A DNA stretch of 64,000 bases from Lichina pygmaea (Eukaryota; Ascomycota; Lichinomycetes; Lichinales; Lichinaceae). The stretch is taken from the NCBI GenBank assembly GCA_963422465.1, contig OY730173.1, positions 3,906,001 to 3,970,000 on the forward strand, given 5' to 3'. Below the pieces are notes generated by a model that ran no database searches, had not been told where the DNA came from, and saw only the letters and a program-made list of their open reading frames with translations. Both the position numbers and the translations under genes were made by a program. The first letter of the stretch is position 1. Each line of letters starts with the position of its first letter. Of the stretch, positions 56,481 to 64,000 are shown piece after piece.

Positions 56481-57085
56481 CAGCTCAGTCGTGGGAATAG
56501 GCCTGGCAGGGTTGGAAGTGGTGTCGGAAGTGGTGTCGGATGCAATGTCCGAAGTGGTGTCGGAAGGGATTACAGGCGTGTCCGGTGGGGCACTCCCTGA
56601 TGAGCTTTGATCTTCTAGCTGGGTGTTGTCATGCCTGTCAAGCACAGAAAGGAATGGAGTAAGTGACAGTGTCACTTCTGAAGGACGGGCTGCCACCTCT
56701 TTGCCGCACAGATGAAGCAAGTAAGCACGACATTTCTGGAGACTGAGCTTGATCAATGTCAAAGTGACCAAAGCTTGAAGAAGTCCAATTAAAAGTCCAA
56801 CTAGAAGCATGACATGTGGGAGGAAAATCAGAAGAAAATACAATATGGCAAATATGAACAGGGCTATGACAGGTCTTCTGGATGATATCTCACAGTGAAT
56901 GTGGTGACTGCAGTGCTGGAGCTGATGCCAATTATATAGGCTAATGCTAACAGAAAGAAGTGAAGTGAATATTGTAACCACACTTGAGGAAGTGGCTGAT
57001 GGAAGTCTCCATAGTCCAAAATAGTAATCCTCTTTTTCAGAGGTGAGAGGAGGCAGTCTATTGTGGATGAAAGCTGCATCATCAC
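56481..57085 (-). other. A+T-rich minus-strand frames with membrane segments, possibly 5' part of the RBR gene
   Basis: Frames 56,981-56,292 and 57,085-56,864 overlap. They encode hydrophobic stretches (VIALFIFAILYFLLIFLPHV, LLVGLLIGLLQALVTLTLI, YSLHFFLLALAYIIGI) followed by a Thr/Ser/Asp repeat region (DTTSD motif four times at about 56,510-56,565). They are not in frame with the RING exon, and no convincing intron links them. Could be a separate decayed membrane-protein gene. No family recognised. Confidence 0.35.
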
Positions 57086-57241
57086 TTTTTCAAGAGGCCA
57101 AGTGTAAGGTCCCGTCGCAACAACTACTTACAATAGCCCGCATCCGGCAGCCCCACATCCGTCAATCACGTGATGCGGCTCTACTCACATGACCAACAGA
57201 GAAATACAGCTCCAACCTGTATAGCTGACATAAGCCAGCTG

Positions 57242-57588
57242 TGTTAAGGCCCAGGCTGGAACAGCTGAGCTGACCTAAGCAAGTGTACTGAAGTACACAG
57301 AACAATGTTCACCTGACCCAGTGGCAGAGATAGCAGAGATGTGACAAGCTCTGCTAACTCTGCCACACAGAAAGCTGATACCCCTTGAGAAGAACCCCCC
57401 TCTCGGGTTCCTGTATATAAGAGAACCCAGATAGCTGGAGAGAATAGCTCTCCAGACTGAACACACATTACAAGTGATAATAGCAAGAGAGTTACCCCAC
57501 TTGCTATTCATCTATTGAGTCTCTGCTCTTCTTGGTCAAGACACATAGACTACCTATATTTTGTGTGAACATAGACTGGCTCTTAACA
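57242..57588 (+). repeat. Solo LTR, 347 bp
   Basis: Begins TGTTAAG and ends CTTAACA, perfect 7-bp inverted ends, with a TATA-like TGTATATAAGAG near 57,411. No internal domain on either side and no clear target duplication. Related to the remnant at 2,255-2,550. The orientation follows the TATA box. Family not determinable. Confidence 0.8.
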
Positions 57589-57635
57589 GTTTCAGCCTCT
57601 AATGAATAGGACACCAGCTTAATATGATAGCAGAT

Positions 57636-58234
57636 TGTTACGACCCAGGGATGGGAGCCACTCATTTATAGGCAATCAGGCCGCGGGCCAGGCAAGAGGA
57701 CACCATGGAAGTCAAGTGACCAACCAACAAGGGGTCACGTGACTGTCGAGACACACACGGGAGTCTTGACACATGATGCATGAAGCATCGAGACAATCTC
57801 ACCAGTCTTGACGCAGGGTGCATGAAGCATCAAGACAATCTCACCCGTCTCGACGCAGGATGCATGAAGCATCGAGACAATCTCACCCGTCTCGACGCAG
57901 GGTGCATAACATGGTGGGACTGTCAAGACAATCTCACCCGTCTCGACGTCAAGACTGTCGAGACAATCTCGATTGTCTTGACAGGCCAGCACTATATAGT
58001 CCGGTGATAGTTCCCTTATGGAACAATCGTCTTCAACTCATGTTGTGATCCAGACAACTAGATCTACTTCAATACAATCCTTTGTACGAAGCCATTGATC
58101 AGGTGTCACCACCACCACGTTCCACCAAACCCCTTCGCACTCCTTGACACTCCTCTCCTGCGAGAACCAACCCGCCTTCCACCTCTCGCCCTAATCCTAT
58201 ACTCGGATAGGACGGTACGGTACAGACCGCAACA
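57636..58234 (+). repeat. Gypsy-4 5' LTR (599 bp, LTR type B)
   Basis: TGTTACGACCC to GACCGCAACA. U3 has three 42-bp units at 57,778-57,819, 57,820-57,861 and 57,862-57,903, one more than Gypsy-2. Sense TATA-like CTATATAG near 57,993. Confidence 0.95.
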
Positions 58235-61200
58235 CTTTGAAGACCCTCAAGGATGAGTACCTCAGGAGTAACCAACCCCAACTTCCCAGATGGAAAGATT
58301 AGCGTCGCCAAGCCAGACCTGTTCTACGGCGAAAGGAACAAGGTTGACGATTGGCTCATGCAACTCCAAGTCTACTTTCAATTCCAACCAGAGACGAAGC
58401 TGCCTAAAGAAAAGTGGCCACTCTTTGCAACCACTTACATGAGAGGCAATGCTTATCGATGGATCAAGCCCTACGTCAACAAACATCTCTCAGGAAACAG
58501 AGACCATGACGGCACATCGGAATGGATGACGAAATGGACGCAATTCAAGGATGAGATCAAAAGGATCCTTGGACTATCTAACGAAGATAAAGTGGCTATA
58601 CAAATGATCCAGCACATCAAGCAACGACGCTCAGCCACAGAGTACACCACACAGTTCAAACAATACTCAGTACTGACTGATTGGGACGACGACGCCCTGA
58701 TGGTCATGTACCGACGTGGACTCAAGGAAAACGTGAAGGATGAAATTACCTTCGACAGACGAGCGGTCGACACACTGGACGAACTCATCGCACAAGCAAT
58801 CAACATTGATGACAAACTATTCAAGCGAGCGATGGAGAAACGCCACGACGGAGGATACAGCCGCCCCGCATGGCATGTGAGCAACCACTACAAGCCACCT
58901 AACAAGGCACCGCCACATGACCCATATGGCTATGCACCCATGGAACTGGATGCAGTCCACCACAAGGGAAGGTTCACGAAGGGAAGGAACAACAAAAAGG
59001 GGAAAGCACTGAAGTGCTATGCCTGTGGCAAGCTAGGCCACATGGCGAAAGACTGTCGTTCAAAGAACAAGGTGCACTGACAGCAACTTAATACACTCGA
59101 CGGAGACTGGAATGTCATCGAGTGAGAGGACCCACCAGGAGAGGCTCAGCTATCCCTCGAACAATAGGACGACTACGATCAGATATTGGAAGCAGCCCAC
59201 CAACTGGCAACATCAGGAGGCAAGGACCTACCAGAACTAACAGGTCAGGACAAGGGACAGGAGCCCTTAACCACCTCTGATGGGGACCGAGACGAACCCG
59301 CGTCTATCAAAGAAGAAATACCACGAGGAAGCTATGCTTACAGCATGGACCCACGAAATCTACGGCATGGTGAACTACAGTGGAGGTTTTGCACAAGGCA
59401 CTACTGCACCTACCACGAACAACTACGAAGGTACGGAGGACATTCACCCTACCACACCACCTGCCACAAGCATTGGGTCAATTGCGAGAAGGATGCGTGT
59501 GAGATCCATCTTTGGGACAAACACCAACACACCACATTCCCCGAGCACACACATGATTGGCACGAACGCCTCATGTTCCTACAGCAAGGCAACAACTACA
59601 ACTGCTACGTTGACAATTGGCAGTACTGCCTCAAGCCTGGATGTGACAAGCATCAGCAAGACAAATTCATGAACAGATTCCTCAGGACTGATGGGAATGG
59701 CTGGACCTATTGCCCAGTCAGTGGAAAGACACTTCAATCAGGAAAAGACTGAACTCCCTTGTCAAGGGGCGACATCGGGAGCTCAACAACATGACCCCTA
59801 GCAACGCAAAGCACCTGCGATTGCCTGTGTCACTACACGCCAACACGCCGATACAGACATACACACTTGTTGACTCTGGAGCCAGTGGGAACTACATTTC
59901 AAGACAACTTTACGATACCCTCAGCACTGGAAGGAGACGCAAGCAGCAGCCCTATCAGCTCGCGATGGCAAATAGACAGACAGAGCTAGTCTGCCATGAG
60001 ACGCAGCCAATGGAAATGGTTACCGGACACCATGCTGAAAGGATCCACCTTGATATCGTCGAGTTGGCCACTCAGGATATCTACTTGGGGATGCCTTGGC
60101 TAAAGAAGCACAACCCAGTTGTTAACTGGAAGACAGGAGTACTCACGTTTAGGAACTGCACTAACAACGCAGCTCAGACCTGTTACCAGCCGCAGAAGGC
60201 GTGGACAGATGAGGGAAGGAGTCCTCAGTGGAACCTCACCAACAGAAAGGACAACTCTCAAAAGAAGAGGTCTGCCTCGACAGGCACACCCCAGAACCAG
60301 GTGGCCAAACAGTCAGAGATGAAGAGAGAGGAAGTTGTTAACCCTCTGGAGATCCCTGAAGAGTACCGACCTGGGTATGATAACCTCTTTCAGGAAGAGA
60401 CAACGACAGCAGCGTTGCCTAAGCACCAACCTTGGGATCATGAGATCAAGTTGCAACCAGGGATGGAGCCAGGATTTGGACCAATTTACCAGTTATCAGA
60501 GAAAGAGCTCCAAGTACTTCGCGAGTACCTGGAGGAAAACCTGAAAAAGGGTTTCATTCGAGAATCTCAATTGCCAGCAGGATACCCGATACTATTTGCA
60601 CCAAAGAAAGACAGAAGTCTTCGACTTTGTGTGGATTACAGGAAACTCAACAACATTACCATCAAGAATTGATATCCGCTGCCAAATGCGAACAAATTGC
60701 GAGACAGGATCAGCCAAGCTACAATCTTTACCAAGCTGGACTTGAAAGGAGCATACAACCTGATACGCATGAAAAAAGAAGAAGAATGGAAGACAGCCTT
60801 CAGAACCTGATACAGACACTACGAGTATCTGGTTATGCCATTCGGACTCACAAACGCACCAGCAACATGTCAAGCATTGATCAACAACGTCATCAGAGCA
60901 CACCTGGACCAAACAGCTATCGCCTACCTGGACGACATTCTTGTCTACTCGAACACGCAACAGGAACATACCAAACATGTGAAGGATGTTCTACGATGCC
61001 TACAAAAGGCAGGGCTCAAGCTCAACCCGAAGAAATGTGAGTTCAACAAACCGGAAGTTGAATTCCTTGGATACATCATAGGGATTGAAGGGATCAAGAT
61101 TGACCCTGAGAAAATCAAAGCGATTCAGCAATAGCCAACACCAACATCAGTTAAGGAAGTACAAGCCTTCCTGGGATTTGCCAACTTCAACTGACAGTTC

Positions 61201-63031
61201 ATCAAGAACTACTCACAGATGGCAACTCCACTGACAGAACTCACGAAGAAGGACGTGGAGTACCGGTGGACGGAGAGACAACAAAAAGCATTCCAACAGC
61301 TCAAGGACACTTGCGCCAAGGAACCAGTTCTCCTCAACTTCAAGACAGGCCAACCGACGCGAATCAAGACAGACGCTTCAGATCAAGCAGTGGGAGCATG
61401 TCTATGCCAACAGGCAGACGGCAAGTGGCACCCAGTTGCCTACTACTCACAAAAAATGACACAAGCGGAACGAAACTATGATATCCACGATAAAGAGCTA
61501 CTGGCAGTCGTCAACGCACTCGAACACTGGAGAGTGTACGCGGAAAGCAGTTCCGAACTCACTATTCTCACAGACCACAAGAATCTGACAACGTTCACGA
61601 CAACCAAGAAGCTGAACAGACGGCAAGTCAGATGGGCTGAACTCCTAGGGCAACACAAGTTCAAGATCTTGTACACCCCTGGACAAGACAATGGGAGAGC
61701 AGACACACTAAGCCGACGAAAAGACCACATGGAAGATGATGAACACCAAGGAACGATCTTACAGCAGGACCAGCAAGGAAACCTGGTACCTCAACCACAG
61801 ATCAACAAGCTCACGGCAGAAGACACTGAAGAACTAATAAGGAACTACCACGATAATCCAGCACATGGTCACCCAGGAATCACCAAAACTACAGACCTGA
61901 TCCAACAGGCAGGGAACAATGTCATCAATCTCTGACAACATGTCACAAGCTACATCAACAAATGTCTACTATGCCAGAAAAACAAGCATGGAAGACACAA
62001 GCCATATGGAGAAGGACACCCAAACACGATACCGAGAGGCCTGTGGGAAGATGTGTCAATGGACTTCATCACAAAGCTACCCAAGTCCAAAGACCCAGTC
62101 ACAGGAATCACCTACAACTTGATTATGGTGATAGTGGACAGATTCACAAAATACCTAATAGCGGTACCATTCAAGGAAACCCACACAGCAGAGCAGTTGG
62201 GACACCTCCTACTGGACAGATTGGTCAGGGACCACGGAGTTCCAATCACGGTCATTACTGACAGAGACAAACTCTTCACATCCAACTACTGGAAAACAAT
62301 CAGTGCAGCCATGGGAACAAAACCCAAAATGTCTACAGCCTATCACCCACGAACTGACAGCCAGACAGAGCGAGCGAACCAAGTCCTGGAGACTTACTTA
62401 CGGCATTACATCAACAAGACCCACAGCAATTGGGCACAGTTATTACCGGTGGCACAGCTGGCAATCAACCAGCACAGATCAGACTCAACAAAGGAATCGC
62501 CATTTTTTGCCAATTTTGGACAACATGCGAACATCAGGATGCCAAGCAGAGCTTCACCAAACGTGGAGAAAGCACTCCAACACAACAAGCTCCTACGACA
62601 AACGCACACGATGATGAGGCACTACCTTCAAGAGACCTCAGAAAGAATGCAACGCCAAATGGACAAGAAATCGAAAATGGCACCTCAGCTAAAGAAGGGG
62701 GATAAAGTCTACCTCCTCACAAGAAATTGGAAAATGAAGAAACCAAGAACAAAGAAACTGGACCATGTTAAGGTCGGACCATTTTCAATCGAAGAAAGAA
62801 CTGGACCAGTCAACATCAGACTGCGACTACTGAGAGACGCTCGGGTACACCCAAACTTTCACATCTCAATGATCGAATTAGCCGACCAGAGCACACCCTT
62901 GCAGGAAACATTTCATTACCAACCAGAGGAAGAACAGGAATTCAAGGCCGAACAGATCCTGAAGAGAAAAGGTCAGCGATACCTTGTCAAGTGGAAAGAC
63001 TACCCAGACTCGGAAAATACCTGGGAGCCAC

Positions 63032-63463
63032 TCAGGAACCTCGCGAACTGCCAGCTCCTCCTGCAGCAGTTCCGGCAGGAGCAGGACCGAACAGCTCAGC
63101 CTGCAGCGTGGACGTGTCAATGACTGTCACCGACAAGTCTTCACCATCCGCCTCCATTTCAGCAACAAGGCACTGGAGCTTCTTCTTTGCTCGACCCTCA
63201 GCACCCTCAAGAACCTTTCGCTTTCGGGACACACAAGCCTGCAGCTCGGCAAGCTGCTCGACAAGAGCATCCCGCTTGGCCTCATCGACAGCCAAATCCT
63301 CGCGAAGGTTATCCCGAGTCATGTTCAGCGACTCCCAAGAAAGTGACACACAGGACTTTCCCCGACGAGTGCACTCAGCGCACTTCAACTTATCGTTGTC
63401 GTCAGACATTCGGAAGCAGGGCTTGTGGTTCAAAACACAGAATTCACACGGAGCAAGCGACAC
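63032..63463 (-). CDS. Antisense accessory frame of Gypsy-4, Zn(II)2Cys6-like
   Basis: Open from 63,463 to 63,032 (143 codons as read from a GTG; the first ATG is at MSDDNDK). Full cluster spacing: CEFC-x6-C, 11 residues, CAEC-x6-C (CEFCVLNHKPC and CAECTRRGKSC). Then SLSWESLNMTRDNLREDLA, a Leu/Ala heptad stretch DALVEQLAELQACVSRKRKVLEGAE, EMEADGEDLSVTVIDTSTLQAELFG and a Gly/Ser/Ala tail. It overlaps the end of the integrase-chromodomain frame by about 90 bp tail to tail. A TATA-like CTATAAA (63,612-63,606, antisense) lies in the LTR edge upstream. The role is unknown; DNA binding is inferred. Confidence 0.65.
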   Translation of the reverse strand: MSLAPCEFCVLNHKPCFRMSDDNDKLKCAECTRRGKSCVSLSWESLNMTRDNLREDLAVDEAKRDALVEQLAELQACVSRKRKVLEGAEGRAKKKLQCLVAEMEADGEDLSVTVIDTSTLQAELFGPAPAGTAAGGAGSSRGS

Positions 63464-63576
63464 GAAGTTATGATCACGGATCTGGGCTGCCAGTTGGTTT
63501 CAGTAAGCAGAGGCACGTGATTTTGCAGACATACTCAAGAATTCATCGGGACGATGAATGAAGGAGAGGAGGGTAG

Positions 63577-64000
63577 TGTTACAACCCAGGGATGGGAGCC
63601 ACTTATTTATAGGCAATCAGGCTGTGGGCCAGGCAAGAGGACACCATGGAAGTCAAGTGACCAACCAACAAGGGGTCACATGACTGTCGAGACACACACA
63701 GGAGTCTCGACGCATGATGCATGAAGCATCAAGACAATCTCACCAGTCTCAACGCAGGGTGCATGAAGCATCGAGACAATCTCACCCATCTCAACGCAGG
63801 ATGCATGAAGCATCGAGACAATCTCACCCGTCTCGACGCAGGGTGCATAACATGGTGGGACTGTCGAGACAATCTCACCTGTCTCGACGTCGAGACTGTC
63901 AAGACAATCTCGATTGTCTCGACAGGCCAGCACTATATAGTCCGGCGATAGTTCCCTTATGGAATGATTGTCTTCAACTCATGTTGTGATCCAGACAACT
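63577..64000 (+). repeat. Gypsy-4 3' LTR (partial)
   Basis: TGTTACAACCCAGGG onward, with the same tandem units from about 63,718. Truncated by the window edge after 424 bp. Confidence 0.95.

Larger units (their letters stand above)
57636..64000 (+). mobile_element. Gypsy-4: best preserved copy of the Gypsy-1 family (type B LTRs), runs off the window
   Basis: 5' LTR 57,636-58,234; the 3' LTR starts at 63,577 and is cut by the window end. Gag begins 18 bp after the LTR (58,253) with CCHC CYACGKLGHMAKDC near 59,020. Protease with DSGASG near 59,875, reverse transcriptase with YLDDILVYS near 60,930, RNase H (61,219-61,720), integrase (62,053 on) and a chromodomain (about 62,955-63,080; YLVKWKDYPDSENTWEP). 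The integrase-chromodomain frame is open for 356 codons. Antisense frame at 63,032-63,463. Still broken, at fewer than ten places. Confidence 0.95.

Noticed and set aside
57242-57635. Solo LTR as part of Gypsy-4
   Set aside because: Different ends and sequence from LTR types A and B, and separated from Gypsy-4 by 47 bp.
57778-57903. Regular repeats resembling a CRISPR array
   Set aside because: Contiguous 42-bp tandem units inside a fungal LTR, with no spacers.

Overview
The window looks like nuclear DNA of a filamentous ascomycete. Its host genes carry short GT-AG introns (50-290 bp), there is a nuclear complex I 51 kDa gene with a mitochondrial presequence, and the small proteins have a fungal character. 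The repeats show transition-biased, A+T-shifted decay like repeat-induced point mutation (RIP). The protein style suggests Sordariomycetes, perhaps Hypocreales. That placement is inference.

Layout: (1) 1-1,900 is a 5'-truncated LINE (copy A). It is followed by a tRNA-like cloverleaf (2,113-2,240) and an LTR-like remnant. (2) 3,318-12,433 is a gene island: alpha/beta hydrolase, NADH:ubiquinone oxidoreductase 51 kDa subunit, a small SANT/Myb-like protein, phosphopantetheine adenylyltransferase (all minus strand), then a small one-TM-segment protein on plus. Intergenic DNA here holds GTAC-rich hairpins, and there is a 200-bp assembly gap at 8,485-8,684. (3) 12,434-13,818 is GC-rich DNA with no supported gene. 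(4) 13,819-49,355 is about 35 kb of nested retroelements. LINE copy C is split by a nearly full-length LINE copy B, which is split by a Ty3/gypsy element (Gypsy-1). Next come Gypsy-2, then Gypsy-3, which is interrupted by a gypsy of a second family (GypC-1), and then a second copy of that family (GypC-2). Two insertions into older elements have perfect 5-bp target duplications and one has 13 bp. (5) 50,485-57,085 is a second gene island: IMP dehydrogenase and a Nudix hydrolase on plus, and a RING-between-RING gene with an in-frame stop on minus. (6) 57,242-57,588 is a solo LTR, and 57,636 to the window end is a better preserved gypsy (Gypsy-4) whose 3' LTR runs off the edge.

The most unusual observation concerns the main gypsy family (Gypsy-1 to -4). 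Every copy carries, antisense at its 3' end, an extra open frame with spacing that fits a fungal Zn(II)2Cys6 cluster, followed by a charged, probably coiled-coil stretch. A TATA-like box on the antisense strand sits just inside the adjacent LTR in both LTR types. The same family has an 8-nt match between a site just downstream of the sense TATA box and the sequence right after the 5' LTR, and no TGG primer-binding site. This fits self-primed reverse transcription of the Tf1/sushi kind.

The host genes do not form a pathway or cluster. They look like ordinary housekeeping genes (complex I, CoA synthesis, guanine nucleotide synthesis) on either side of a transposon block.
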